From an uncultured Clostridium sp. (GTDB taxonomy: Bacteria; Bacillota_I; Bacilli_A; RF39; UBA660): 64,000 nucleotides of DNA. The DNA lies in contig CAJJPX010000001.1 of assembly GCA_905193755.1 (NCBI GenBank), forward strand, positions 186,001-250,000, given 5' to 3'. Shown here piece by piece: positions 44,328-53,503 of this stretch. The number at the start of each line of letters is the position of its first letter. The first letter of the stretch is position 1. The translations under genes were made by a program, and so were the position numbers. Below the pieces are notes generated by a model. The model was not told the origin of the DNA. It ran no database searches and saw only the letters and a program-made list of their open reading frames with translations.

Positions 44328-45230
44328 TCACACTTCTTCTCTTTCAAATAATTTCTTACTTAACTCTCTAGCAGTTACATCACTATGTATTCCATAATTA
44401 TAAGTTCTAAATATTATATTCTTACAGACTTTTCTATATATCATTCTAATATTTTTCCATCTAGTTTCTATTTTTCTACCAAGTACTTCATATAACATTT
44501 TTAATTCACCATTAGAAATATCATTATAAATAGGTATTCCATCTTTAGAAGCATAATAGTCAACTTTATCATTTATATCTTGAAAATAAAATTGTTTTAT
44601 TTTTAAAAACATTTCTACTTTATAATCACTTATTTCATCTATATTACCTATACCAACTGGATACATCAAACTATTATTTTTATATTTTTTAAATGGTAAT
44701 ATAAGTGTCCCTGAAACACCACCAGCTATTACTAATTTAACTATATCAGGATGCAATAATGCAAATCTATTCACAAATATACCAGAACTAGAAAATCCAT
44801 AAAGAATAAGTTTGTCATCAATAACTATATCATTATCATATAATCTTCTCTTAGCATCCTTAATCATATTTACTATTTGTTTGTCAATTCTTTCTTCTTT
44901 ATTTTTAAATATTTTTCTTAATAAATCATTTTTTGATATTAATGGACAAATAATTGGATACCTAGTTTTGCTATTAACATAATGAATATTATCTTTAAAA
45001 CTCTTAAATTCTTCATATAACTGTTCTACTTCATTATCTAAATCATAATTTATTCCCTCTAAAACAAGTATAGTATGATCTTTAATATCATTTGGTATAA
45101 ATAATAAATATTCAAAATTAAAACCATCTTTTATAGAAGAAGGTACTCTATATAACATACCACCATTCTTAAGATTATTTTTAGGATTAATTACTTCTAA
45201 AAAAGAATCATCAAAATTTATATATTTCAT
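44328..45230 (-). CDS. Alpha/beta-hydrolase-like protein
   Basis: About 300 residues. I start at 45230, where GGGATGAT lies upstream; an ATG three codons earlier is next to the site. 'YGFSSSGIFVNRFALLHP' (about 144-161) gives the GxSxG nucleophile elbow, and a His 'NYGIHSD' near the C-terminus could complete the triad. No signal peptide. It resembles poorly studied esterase/PHB-depolymerase-like proteins of Firmicutes. Substrate unknown. Confidence 0.65.
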   Translation of the reverse strand: MKYINFDDSFLEVINPKNNLKNGGMLYRVPSSIKDGFNFEYLLFIPNDIKDHTILVLEGINYDLDNEVEQLYEEFKSFKDNIHYVNSKTRYPIICPLISKNDLLRKIFKNKEERIDKQIVNMIKDAKRRLYDNDIVIDDKLILYGFSSSGIFVNRFALLHPDIVKLVIAGGVSGTLILPFKKYKNNSLMYPVGIGNIDEISDYKVEMFLKIKQFYFQDINDKVDYYASKDGIPIYNDISNGELKMLYEVLGRKIETRWKNIRMIYRKVCKNIIFRTYNYGIHSDVTARELSKKLFEREEV

Positions 45231-45270
45231 ATTTATCATCCCATACTTTTTATTCTAAATTTATAATATC

Positions 45271-45303
45271 AAAAAAAGAAGAAACTATCAAATAATAGTT
45301 TCT
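45271..45303 (-). terminator. Terminator after the 315-residue unknown gene
   Basis: Minus-strand AGAAACTAT and ATAGTTTCT pair around a six-base loop, followed by TCTTTTTTT. Confidence 0.8.
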
Positions 45304-45306
45304 AGT

Positions 45307-46254
45307 TTATACTCTTCTAACAGGTCCATCATAATGTACCATAGGCATATCTTTATCTTCAGGTACCATTCTTACAAAATCACTTAATTCATAAGGAAGT
45401 ATATCTTTGGTTGTTACAAACATACCAGTAGTTCCATTATGCATAGGAGTTCCTTCTTTTACTTTAACTACTCCTGGAAGAGCATTAATCATATCAATAT
45501 TACATAGTTTTGGTATAAAGTACTCAACTACTGCATCTTTATCTTCATAAGTTACTTCTATACTTAAAGCATGTCCTTTATCTCTAACCATCATAAGTGA
45601 TTTATTAACAGCTGGAAGACCTATTAAATCAACATCACCAGCGCCAGTATCTTTAGGAAAACTATCAAATATACTTTTAGTTTCACTATGACTTTTACCA
45701 TATAATGTTATACCATAATACCCATCACTTCTAGAATCAATAACATTTAAAGATTGAAGTAACTCATCATTATTCATAGTGTATGAATGATATAAATGTA
45801 ATAACTCATTAATAGAAACTATATTACCAGGAAAACTCTCTATACTATTAAATCCAGTATATCCAACAAAATGTCTTTTAACTTCTTGAACAAACTCTTC
45901 TCTCATACCAGAAACTCTAGTACTAAAGAATCTTCTAATTTCATTTGGTTCATATCTAACACCAGCACATTCATTCATAATACTAGTTATAAATTCATCT
46001 ATTCTTTTAATAGTATCTTTATCTAAATCAAGACTTTTTCCCATAGCTTTAAAATCAAATTTAAAGTCTCTTAATCCATCATATAATTTATCCATATATT
46101 TAACTATTGAATCATTACTATATAAGTCAGTTTCTGTTGGTACTAAACTATGTAATTCTTTTTTAACACCTAAATTAATACCAAAGAATCTTTCCATTTT
46201 ATCAGTTTTTTCTTGTTTTATATCTTCCTCTGATTTCTTAAATATATCAAACAT
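45307..46254 (-). CDS. Soluble protein of unknown function
   Basis: A 315-residue protein with no membrane helix or motif that I recognise. It begins 'MFDIFKKSEEDIKQEK' and continues with a helical region (about 45-130) and an alpha/beta region with 'SRSDGYYGITLYGKSHSE'. The C-terminal third is beta-rich, ending in a basic tail. AGGTGA precedes the ATG. It lies 34 bases downstream of trpS and is probably read from the same T-box-controlled message, since no terminator separates them. Confidence 0.55.
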   Translation of the reverse strand: MFDIFKKSEEDIKQEKTDKMERFFGINLGVKKELHSLVPTETDLYSNDSIVKYMDKLYDGLRDFKFDFKAMGKSLDLDKDTIKRIDEFITSIMNECAGVRYEPNEIRRFFSTRVSGMREEFVQEVKRHFVGYTGFNSIESFPGNIVSINELLHLYHSYTMNNDELLQSLNVIDSRSDGYYGITLYGKSHSETKSIFDSFPKDTGAGDVDLIGLPAVNKSLMMVRDKGHALSIEVTYEDKDAVVEYFIPKLCNIDMINALPGVVKVKEGTPMHNGTTGMFVTTKDILPYELSDFVRMVPEDKDMPMVHYDGPVRRV

Positions 46255-46288
46255 GCTTCACCTACTATAAGTATATAATACTATATTT

Positions 46289-47371
46289 TTAATTATTTAT
46301 AAACTTATTTTTAAATTCTTCATCATCAAAATAGTTAATTCCTATATCTTTTTTAACTTTATTAAGAATTATATTTGAGTGTTCTATGGCTTTTAATGTA
46401 CCTTGTCTTAACATTTCAAACACTTCAGGTTTACGTTTTTCATAGTCTTCACGTCTTGTTCTAATAGGTTCCATCACTTCTTGCATAACATCATTTAAGA
46501 ATCTCTTAACTTTCATATCTCCTAAACCACCACGTTCATAGTGTGCTTTTAATTCATCAAGATTTTTATATTCTGATAAGTATTTCTTGAAGTGTTCATC
46601 TGTGGCAAATGCTTCTAAATATATAAATACTGTATTATTTTTAGTATCCCCTGGATCTTCTACTCTAATATGATTAGGATCAGTATACATACTCATTACT
46701 TTTCTCTTTATTTCTTCACTTGAGTCTTTTAAATATATACAGTTACCAAGAGATTTACTCATCTTAGCATTTCCATCAGTACCAGGAAGTCTTGAACAAG
46801 TTTCATTATCTGGAAGAATTGCTTCAGGTAATACTAAAGTATCTGTTTTATATATTCTATTAAATGAATTAACTATTTCACGAGTTTGTTCTATCATTGG
46901 AAGTTGATCATCTCCAACTGGTACATACTTAGCACCAAAAGCAGTTATATCAGCAGCTTGACTAATTGGATATGTAAAGAATCCTACTGGTAAATTATTT
47001 TCAAAATTTCTAAGTTTTATTTCATTCTTAATAGTTGGATTTCTTTGAAGTCTAGCAACTGTTACTAAGTTTGAATATAACATTGGAAGTTCATATAAAG
47101 CAGGTATTTCACTTTGTAATAAGAATGTTGTCTTATCTGGTTCTAATCCTGCAGCTAGATAATCAAGCATAACCTCCATTACATTTTCTCTTATCTTTTC
47201 TGGATTATCTGCATTATCTGTAAGTGCTTGTAAATCCGCAATCATAACAAATTGATTATATTTTCCACTATTTTGTATTTCTACACGTTTTCTAAGTGAC
47301 CCAACATAATGTCCTATATGTAATGGACCTGTAGGTCTATCTCCTGTTAAAGTTATTATTTTTTCTTTCAT
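46289..47371 (-). CDS. trpS: Tryptophanyl-tRNA synthetase
   Basis: A 360-residue class I synthetase. 'GDRPTGPLHIGHYVGSL' holds the HIGH motif and 'GNAKMSKSLGN' the KMSKS loop. It charges tRNA-Trp. Expression is under a Trp T-box riboswitch directly upstream, read from a near-perfect promoter. AAGGAG lies upstream of the ATG. Confidence 0.97.
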   Translation of the reverse strand: MKEKIITLTGDRPTGPLHIGHYVGSLRKRVEIQNSGKYNQFVMIADLQALTDNADNPEKIRENVMEVMLDYLAAGLEPDKTTFLLQSEIPALYELPMLYSNLVTVARLQRNPTIKNEIKLRNFENNLPVGFFTYPISQAADITAFGAKYVPVGDDQLPMIEQTREIVNSFNRIYKTDTLVLPEAILPDNETCSRLPGTDGNAKMSKSLGNCIYLKDSSEEIKRKVMSMYTDPNHIRVEDPGDTKNNTVFIYLEAFATDEHFKKYLSEYKNLDELKAHYERGGLGDMKVKRFLNDVMQEVMEPIRTRREDYEKRKPEVFEMLRQGTLKAIEHSNIILNKVKKDIGINYFDDEEFKNKFINN

Positions 47372-47479
47372 AATTTCATCTCTCCTTAAATATTAATATT
47401 TTTATTTTTGCTTTAGTTATTAATACTTAACACCATCGAAATCCCTCATAATATTTTATCATTTCTTCACCTCTAATAA

Positions 47480-47720
47480 AAAAATCTTACCCTAAACTAG
47501 GATAAGATTATAAATTCTTACTATTGCCACCTAAAATAGCTTATTACCTATACCATCATATAGTCCTTTTATTAACAAAGACGAGTACTTCGTATTATCC
47601 TACTATCGTTTCAGATAATCTTTCATTGGCCCATTCAATATAATCAGTCTTATGACTTTCCATCAACCAGTCACTTTCTATAAAGAATCATATATCTACT
47701 CTTCCAAATCAACAATTTAT
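47480..47720 (-). promoter_or_regulatory. T-box riboswitch (tryptophan) controlling trpS
   Basis: The leader on the minus strand has the T-box layout. The antiterminator box TAGGTGGCAATAG (47521-47533) includes TGGC, which would pair with the GCCA end of uncharged tRNA-Trp. The specifier loop reads GAATGGGCC, with the Trp codon TGG at 47631-47633. GGTTGATGGAAAG is the distal stem I loop and ACGATAGTAGGA the stem III region. A terminator hairpin with seven T follows at 47484-47510. Low Trp charging should allow readthrough into trpS. Confidence 0.92.
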
Positions 47721-47726
47721 GAGTAA

Positions 47727-47755
47727 ATTATAATATATTTTTTATACGTTGTCAA
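47727..47755 (-). promoter_or_regulatory. trpS T-box leader promoter
   Basis: Minus strand TTGACA (47750-47755), 17 bases, TATAAT (47727-47732): a perfect sigma-A consensus. It begins only four bases after the stop codon of the SDR gene. Confidence 0.92.
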
Positions 47756-47758
47756 CTT

Positions 47759-48541
47759 TTATACTCCAACACTCATAGTTTCAGGAAGTGTACTACCACC
47801 ATCTATTACTATTCCTTGTCCAGTTATATAGCTTGCTTCATCACTAGCAAGAAATGCTGCAAGTTCTCCTAACTCTTCAATAGTACCAAGTCTTTTCATT
47901 GGAATACCTATTCTTATACCTTCAATAACACTCTTTGGATCACTACTATTAGAATCTTTTGCTATTCCATCTACCATAGGAGTCATTATATATCCAGGCA
48001 TTATAGCATTTACTCTTATATTTCTACTTACTAGTTCCATCGCAAGTCCTTTAGTAAATCCAATTAAAGCAGCCTTAGTAGTCGCATAAGCACATTCTCC
48101 AGTATCAGCAACCATTGGTCCAGTTACACTAGATAAATTAACAATACTACCATTATCATTAAAATACTTAAGACAAGACTTAGTTACATTCCAAGTACCC
48201 TTTATATTAATATCAAAATGGAAATCTCTTACTTCATCACTCATATCCATAAAATTTTCTATTTTGGCAACACCTGCATTATTAACAAGTACATCTATAT
48301 TACCAAATATTTCTTTAGTCTTTTCAATTGCTTCATTTACTTTTTCTTTATCTCTAATATCTGCATGAAATCCTATAGCATTATATCCTTCATTATTAAG
48401 TTTAGCTACTACTTCACTCACAGATTCATCATAATCAATAATAGATACTTTAGCTCCATATTTTAAAAACACTTTTACTATTCCAAGTCCATTTCCCATA
48501 GCTCCACCTGTTACTACACATACTTTATTCTTTAATTTCAT
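47759..48541 (-). CDS. Short-chain dehydrogenase/reductase
   Basis: A 260-residue classical SDR. The nucleotide motif is 'TGGAMGNGLGI' (about 11-21), an unusual spacing of the TGxxxGxG block; 'NNAG' and the catalytic Ser ('VNLSSVTG') and Tyr-x3-Lys ('YATTKAA') are present. The C-terminus 'SYITGQGIVIDGGSTL' is standard. Substrate cannot be told; glucose dehydrogenase-like and 3-oxoacyl reductase-like members look alike. GAGGTG precedes the ATG. It is monocistronic, ending right before the trpS promoter with no clear hairpin of its own. Confidence 0.88.
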   Translation of the reverse strand: MKLKNKVCVVTGGAMGNGLGIVKVFLKYGAKVSIIDYDESVSEVVAKLNNEGYNAIGFHADIRDKEKVNEAIEKTKEIFGNIDVLVNNAGVAKIENFMDMSDEVRDFHFDINIKGTWNVTKSCLKYFNDNGSIVNLSSVTGPMVADTGECAYATTKAALIGFTKGLAMELVSRNIRVNAIMPGYIMTPMVDGIAKDSNSSDPKSVIEGIRIGIPMKRLGTIEELGELAAFLASDEASYITGQGIVIDGGSTLPETMSVGV

Positions 48542-48564
48542 AATTCACCTCAATTTTATAATAA

Positions 48565-48593
48565 CAAAAAAGTAACCAAATTAATAGTTACTT
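48565..48593 (-). terminator. Terminator after the thioredoxin-like gene
   Basis: Minus-strand AAGTAACTAT and TGGTTACTT pair imperfectly around a loop, followed by six T. Confidence 0.75.
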
Positions 48594-49208
48594 ATTACAA
48601 TCAGTTGTACAATAATCAAAAGAAACATCATTAATCATTTTAGATAATCTATTCTTAAGACCATCCAAATCTTCATTTTTCCAATAATCTTCAGGTTTTT
48701 CATATCCTTTAGTATCATAAGATGTTTCATCATCAAAACCAACAATTTTACCTTTATTAACAGCTATAACAGCAGGCACATAAATTCTCTTATTTCCTTC
48801 ATCATCATATTTTAAATAATCTTTTAATAATTCAACAGTTTTCTTATAATCATCAGTATTATTCTTTCTATCTTTTAAAATATTAAAATAATATATTTTA
48901 TCTAATTTTGCCTTTTTAGCAACTTCATTCAAATAAGGAACATATCCTTTACACCAAGGACATTCAGGAAAACCCAAATACACAATTCCAGTACCATTTT
49001 TAAGTATTTTATTTATTTCTTCAAGTGTTTTATAAACAAATACATTATCATTATCAATAGAATATTCACTGGCGAATTTTTCAGCATCTGTTTCTTTATT
49101 TTCTATACTTGTGAATACTTTATAGAATCCGATACTACATGCTAAGACTAAAACTACTATTCCAATAATGGTATATAATTTTTTGTTCTTTTTATCTTTT
49201 TTCTTCAT
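48588..49208 (-). CDS. Membrane-anchored thioredoxin-like protein
   Basis: A 206-residue protein with a very basic N-terminus, one membrane helix (about 11-31) and an extracellular thioredoxin-like domain with active site Cys83-Pro-Trp-Cys86 in 'GFPECPWCKGY'. 'IYVPAVIAV' supplies the cis-Pro. The C-terminus adds two cysteines ('DYCTTDCNK') that may form a second redox pair. Likely acts on disulfides outside the cell. Related in fold, not in architecture, to the zinc-ribbon/thioredoxin protein at 40.4-41.3 kb. Confidence 0.8.
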   Translation of the reverse strand: MKKKDKKNKKLYTIIGIVVLVLACSIGFYKVFTSIENKETDAEKFASEYSIDNDNVFVYKTLEEINKILKNGTGIVYLGFPECPWCKGYVPYLNEVAKKAKLDKIYYFNILKDRKNNTDDYKKTVELLKDYLKYDDEGNKRIYVPAVIAVNKGKIVGFDDETSYDTKGYEKPEDYWKNEDLDGLKNRLSKMINDVSFDYCTTDCNK

Positions 49209-49294
49209 AATCTACATCCTTACATTATCATTTTAATATATTTTTATAAAAAATACTATAAATTTTAAGTTTAGATACTAAACTTAAGGTTGAG

Positions 49295-49981
49295 TTATTT
49301 ATTACAACTAGCAAGTGATAATGGAATTTTATATGTAGTAGTCTTACCATCTTTACTAGCAAGTATTTCTATATATAAATGATTATTAGTATAATTCTTA
49401 CAATTAGATTCATAATCATCTATTACAAATTCTACTTCATGTAAATATTCTTCAAGAGTAACATTATCTTTCTTATTATATTCACTTATCTTAGTAATCA
49501 CATCATCATGAGAATCATATAATATACATTCTATACTATCATAAGTATTATTATCATCTCCACCACAATATTTAACATTAGAAATATATATAGAAGATTT
49601 ATCTTTATTATAAGCTATACTTCCAGATATAGTAAAATCTTTACATGAAGCACTTAATGTTTTAAATTCAAACTTTTCTTTATGAAAAAACATAAGTCCA
49701 ATTAACAATATTAATATCAAAATTAATACTATTATAATTGGTATATAATATTTATGATCAGGTTTACTTTTCTTACTTTCACCCTCAAGTATATCATCTA
49801 TATTTATATTAAAATCTTTACTCATCTGTTTTATTATAGAAATATCTGGTATATTTTTACCATTCTCCCATTTACTTACTGCTTGATATGTAACACCATA
49901 TTTAAGAGCTAAATCAGCTTGAGTTAAATTATTATTTTTTCTAAGTTCTTTTATAAATTTTCCAATTTTCTCTTGATCCAT
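49295..49981 (-). CDS. XRE-family regulator with a membrane helix
   Basis: About 228 residues from the ATG at 49981 (GGAG five bases upstream); an in-frame GTG at 49996 is unlikely. Residues 1-65 are a Cro/CI helix-turn-helix ('LTQADLALKYGVTYQAVSKW'). One membrane helix (about 86-104) is followed by an outer domain with four cysteines ('ASCKDF', 'KYCGGD', 'IECILY', 'SNCKNY'). A DNA-binding domain linked to an outside domain suggests envelope sensing. Targets unknown. Confidence 0.8.
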   Translation of the reverse strand: MDQEKIGKFIKELRKNNNLTQADLALKYGVTYQAVSKWENGKNIPDISIIKQMSKDFNINIDDILEGESKKSKPDHKYYIPIIIVLILILILLIGLMFFHKEKFEFKTLSASCKDFTISGSIAYNKDKSSIYISNVKYCGGDDNNTYDSIECILYDSHDDVITKISEYNKKDNVTLEEYLHEVEFVIDDYESNCKNYTNNHLYIEILASKDGKTTTYKIPLSLASCNK

Positions 49982-50012
49982 ATCTACTCCATTCACAAAT
50001 ATTATAACAAAA

Positions 50013-50038
50013 AAAGAATAATTTTTAAATTACTCTTT
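50013..50038 (-). terminator. Terminator after the J-domain gene
   Basis: Minus-strand AAAGAGTAATTT and AAATTATTCTTT pair (one G-U), then a T-run. Confidence 0.75.
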
Positions 50039-50039
50039 T

Positions 50040-51686
50040 TTATTCATTACTAGTTTTTATTCTAAGTTCTTTAACATTATTTTTTTGCATTCTATCAGTG
50101 TAATATAGGAATCTATCACATATATCATTTTCAAGTACTTGTAATAGATAATCTCTATCACCATAATTTTCATATTTTAATTTACTTGGTCTTAAATAAT
50201 AAAAACTATCTCTTGATTTTAAGTCTTGACTAAATACTAATTCATAGTTGCCATACTGACATAATATAGTCTCTTTAGATGTTCTTGTTCTTCTAGATAA
50301 ATTAACAACATTACCTTTGTTTACAAAAATACTAAGTGGTAACAATAATGCTTCATCACTTATTTCTTCTTTAGTTTTGACATTTACTGAATCATTATCT
50401 AAACTAATAAAATTATCAACATTAGCATTACCAAGCACAAATGGCTCATATCTTTTACTTTTTCCATCTTTTGGAAAACTAACAAATATATTATATAAAT
50501 CATTATTAAACATTGAAAGTAATAATTTATCTTTATCTTCATCAAGAAATGATATATTTTCAAGTATTATTAAGTCTTGAGTATTATATTTACCATTCTC
50601 AGCATCATCTAATATTTTAAATACTTTATCATATGTATTAATAGCACTATTAACTCTATCATTATCTTTATTTGGATTTAATACCAATAATACACTTTTA
50701 TATTTAAGCATTAAAGTAGTTTTTAACTTTCTAATAAGTTTTCTTTTTTCATTAATTTTATTTATTTGTCTTTCAATACTAATTTTAGTACTTGTAAATT
50801 GTTTATTTACTATTGATTCTTCTATTCTATTTAATAACTCTTCTCTAGCATCTTTACTTATATAAGTTTCATCCATTTTATTTACTTTTCTAATCAAAGC
50901 AAAATATTCTTTCCTATTTTTTTCATAATAATCAGATATTTCTTTAGATTTAACTCTAAAAGTCTTAAATATTGTTTTTTCTTCTTCACTAGTTAAATTA
51001 GCATTAAAAAGCATATTCATATACGATTTTCTAAATTCTAAAAAAGAAGTAGTAGAAGAATACTCATCATCAATAAAACTATCTAATGTTATTCTATCTA
51101 AAGAACTATCTATATATTGTTTTCTTACATTTACCATACCATATAATCTTCTTAAAAAACTATCAACATCGGTATTATAGTCTATTTCATACTTAAATGA
51201 AGCTGGTATCTTATTAATTATACGATATCTTGTTTCTTCGTTTTTATATAAAAGTGATATAAAACTTAAAAACATATCAACACTTTTCTTAAGTTCGACA
51301 TTATTAGTAGCATTTTCAATGTTACATCTATTATAAAGATTAGAAACATCTCTTTTAAGTTTTGAATCTTTAGAATTTATGAAATAACTTTTTAACATAG
51401 AAGTAGCTTTGGCTTTTCTTAAGAAAAATACAACATCATCATTATTAGATTGTTGTTTAGTTTTAGTAGTATTTACTCTATCAATATTTTGTTTTAAATA
51501 AACATAAGCATTATTAATATCAATAGATTTTTGAGTATAATCTTTAAGTTCAGCCTCGCTTGAATCAGCATGTCTATCTGGATGATATTGTTTCATTAAT
51601 TCTCTATATCTTTTAGTTATAATTTCTATAGTTAATATTGTATCTAAATCAAATCCTAATATAGTTCTAGCATTTGCGATTGACAT
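50040..51686 (-). CDS. Large J-domain protein
   Basis: About 548 residues from the ATG at 51686 (AAAGGGGGG upstream; an in-frame TTG at 51707 is not needed). An N-terminal J domain with the HPD triad (35-37) in 'MKQYHPDRHAD' should stimulate DnaK. It lacks the Gly/Phe, zinc-finger and C-terminal parts of DnaJ. The remaining 470 residues are a long, charged, mostly helical region without known motifs. It is a class III J protein; its client is unknown. No dnaK or grpE is in the window. Confidence 0.75.
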   Translation of the reverse strand: MSIANARTILGFDLDTILTIEIITKRYRELMKQYHPDRHADSSEAELKDYTQKSIDINNAYVYLKQNIDRVNTTKTKQQSNNDDVVFFLRKAKATSMLKSYFINSKDSKLKRDVSNLYNRCNIENATNNVELKKSVDMFLSFISLLYKNEETRYRIINKIPASFKYEIDYNTDVDSFLRRLYGMVNVRKQYIDSSLDRITLDSFIDDEYSSTTSFLEFRKSYMNMLFNANLTSEEEKTIFKTFRVKSKEISDYYEKNRKEYFALIRKVNKMDETYISKDAREELLNRIEESIVNKQFTSTKISIERQINKINEKRKLIRKLKTTLMLKYKSVLLVLNPNKDNDRVNSAINTYDKVFKILDDAENGKYNTQDLIILENISFLDEDKDKLLLSMFNNDLYNIFVSFPKDGKSKRYEPFVLGNANVDNFISLDNDSVNVKTKEEISDEALLLPLSIFVNKGNVVNLSRRTRTSKETILCQYGNYELVFSQDLKSRDSFYYLRPSKLKYENYGDRDYLLQVLENDICDRFLYYTDRMQKNNVKELRIKTSNE

Positions 51687-51751
51687 AATTAACCCCCCTT
51701 TATCCAAAAGCTATTACATTATATCATATTTGATACAATAAGTCAATTATA

Positions 51752-51780
51752 ATAAAAAAACTACTATAAAGTAGTCCTAT
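51752..51780 (-). terminator. Terminator after the DHH phosphoesterase gene
   Basis: Minus-strand ACTACTT and AGTAGT pair tightly, followed by seven T. Confidence 0.75.
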
Positions 51781-52825
51781 TTTTCATAGTTAATTTCATC
51801 TGTTGTGAATCTGTTGGAACTAAATCAAAATTCTTAATGAAAGCTCCTGGTTTCAATGAATTAACAAGTAAAGTTTTTATTTCAGGAAGAGTTTTTCCTT
51901 TTATTTTAGCAGCGGCAGAAAATTCATTTCCTCCTCCTCCAAATAATCTCATTATTCTTGATACATCTATCATTCCTTTACTTCTGGCACTCATACTTAT
52001 TGTTTCATCATCTATATATGCCATCGCAAAACTACAATTGATATTATATTTAAGTAAATAATCAGCAGCTTTTGCTATATCTTCTGGTTCATATATTCTA
52101 CCACTATCTTCTGAATCAGATGCTATCGCAAACATAAAAGTTTGAAAATCAGTATTATCTACTAATCTTTGAATAGCTCTATCATGTTCAAAATCTTCTA
52201 AAAACATATTATTAGCTATAGTAGGATCTGCTCCACATGCAGTTAATAAAGAAGCAACTTCAAATGTTCTAGCACTAGTATTTTTACTTAATTTATTAGT
52301 ATCAAGTATTATACCAGCAAGTAAATAATTAGCGTAATCTGGAGATACTTTAACATCATATAAAAACAATAATCTTGATACTTCTTCACACGCACTAGAA
52401 ACCTTATCATCTACAAATAAATAAGGTGTCTTAATAGTATGTTCATCCATTTTATGATGATCAATAACCATAATATTTTTAAAATCTTTTAAATATTTTT
52501 GTGTACAAAGCAAATAATCTTTATTAGCGTCCACTGCTATCATAAGACTTCTATCAGTCAAATAAACAGACAAGTCATTAGAACGTATAAATTCAAAATT
52601 ACCTTTAACACTATCTAAGACCTTCTTAGTTTCAGGTTCTAACTTCTCATAATCATCATCTATTACAATATAACATTTCTTATTTTTTTTCTTGCATATT
52701 AAAGCCATACCAATAGAAGCACCTAATGCATCAAAATCAGGTCTAATATGTGGAACAATAAATACATTATCATTTACTTCAAGTAATCTATCTAATACTC
52801 CTTTAACACACTTACTATTTTGCAT
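51764..52825 (-). CDS. DHH/DHHA1 phosphoesterase, GdpP catalytic-domain-like
   Basis: A 353-residue soluble protein. Metal-binding residues are visible: His26, Asp30 and Asp32 in 'VPHIRPDFDALG', Asp99 in 'AVDANKD', DHH (122-124) and Asp175 in 'LDTNKLS'. The DHHA1 part, 'SMSARSKGMIDVSRIM' and 'FGGGGNEFSAAAK', resembles the C-terminal half of the c-di-AMP phosphodiesterase GdpP; the PAS and GGDEF-like domains are absent. The usual GGGH histidine is Asn300. Candidate substrates are c-di-AMP, pApA or nanoRNA. Confidence 0.8.
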   Translation of the reverse strand: MQNSKCVKGVLDRLLEVNDNVFIVPHIRPDFDALGASIGMALICKKKNKKCYIVIDDDYEKLEPETKKVLDSVKGNFEFIRSNDLSVYLTDRSLMIAVDANKDYLLCTQKYLKDFKNIMVIDHHKMDEHTIKTPYLFVDDKVSSACEEVSRLLFLYDVKVSPDYANYLLAGIILDTNKLSKNTSARTFEVASLLTACGADPTIANNMFLEDFEHDRAIQRLVDNTDFQTFMFAIASDSEDSGRIYEPEDIAKAADYLLKYNINCSFAMAYIDDETISMSARSKGMIDVSRIMRLFGGGGNEFSAAAKIKGKTLPEIKTLLVNSLKPGAFIKNFDLVPTDSQQMKLTMKNRTTL

Positions 52826-52862
52826 AATATCTCCATTCCAAATAATACTCTATATTATATTA

Positions 52863-52897
52863 AAAAAGACTCTAAAAAGTCAATTATGAGTCTTTAT
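52863..52897 (-). terminator. Terminator after cotE
   Basis: Minus-strand AAAGACTC and GAGTCTTT form an eight-base stem, followed by TTTTAA. Confidence 0.75.
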
Positions 52898-53426
52898 TAT
52901 CTAAATAATTTGTATTAACACTTTTATCTATTTCATTATTTACTTCATCTTCATCTACTATTAAATCATACTCATCTTCACTATTGCTAACAGGAATTCT
53001 TATCTTAGCATCTCCTACTATCTCAATACCAAGTTCTTTAGATATAGTATATTTAATTGTTTTATCTTCATTTGATACATCTATACAAGTAGGGTTTTTA
53101 AGACTTCTAATAATAATTTCAGAGCTATCATTTAAATCCCTATTCTCACGCACCTTAACTCTAACTTTCTCTTCATAAAACATTTTCTTACTTACTACAT
53201 TAGTCTTCGTATTATTATCATAACTATACCATATATTAATATCATAACTTCCATTTATTTTGATATACTCATCATCCTTCTTACCCTTTATTTTATGATT
53301 TATTACCCAACACCCAAGTACAGTATCAACATCAGTATCAGTAGTTAATTCATAATCATTCTTAAATGTTTTCTTTCCTTTTCCAATAACAGTCTTAGTA
53401 ACTATCTCTTTATAATTATTAAACAT
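52884..53426 (-). CDS. cotE: Outer spore coat morphogenetic protein CotE
   Basis: About 180 residues from the ATG at 53426, with GGAGG seven bases upstream (the TTG two codons earlier is not needed). The similarity to B. subtilis CotE is clear: 'YKEIVTKTVIGKGKK', 'VLGCWVINHKIKGK', 'GSYDINIWYSYDNNTKT', and an acidic C-terminus. CotE forms a ring around the forespore and recruits the outer coat proteins. Its presence marks the organism as a true endospore former. Gene is monocistronic here; mutS, its Bacillus neighbour, is absent. Confidence 0.93.
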   Translation of the reverse strand: MFNNYKEIVTKTVIGKGKKTFKNDYELTTDTDVDTVLGCWVINHKIKGKKDDEYIKINGSYDINIWYSYDNNTKTNVVSKKMFYEEKVRVKVRENRDLNDSSEIIIRSLKNPTCIDVSNEDKTIKYTISKELGIEIVGDAKIRIPVSNSEDEYDLIVDEDEVNNEIDKSVNTNYLDNKDS

Positions 53427-53468
53427 AGGCAATCCTCCTATAATAGAATATGCTTAATATTTATTTTT

Positions 53469-53503
53469 GATAAAAAAAATAAGAGATTTTAATAATCTCT
53501 TAT
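53469..53503 (-). terminator. Terminator after the ABC exporter gene
   Basis: Minus-strand ATAAGAGATT and AATCTCTTAT pair perfectly, then eight T. Confidence 0.88.

Noticed and set aside
53427..53465. Sigma-E-like promoter before cotE (CATATTCT)
   Set aside because: A -10-like match is present, but no -35 match at a 14-15 base spacing was found.
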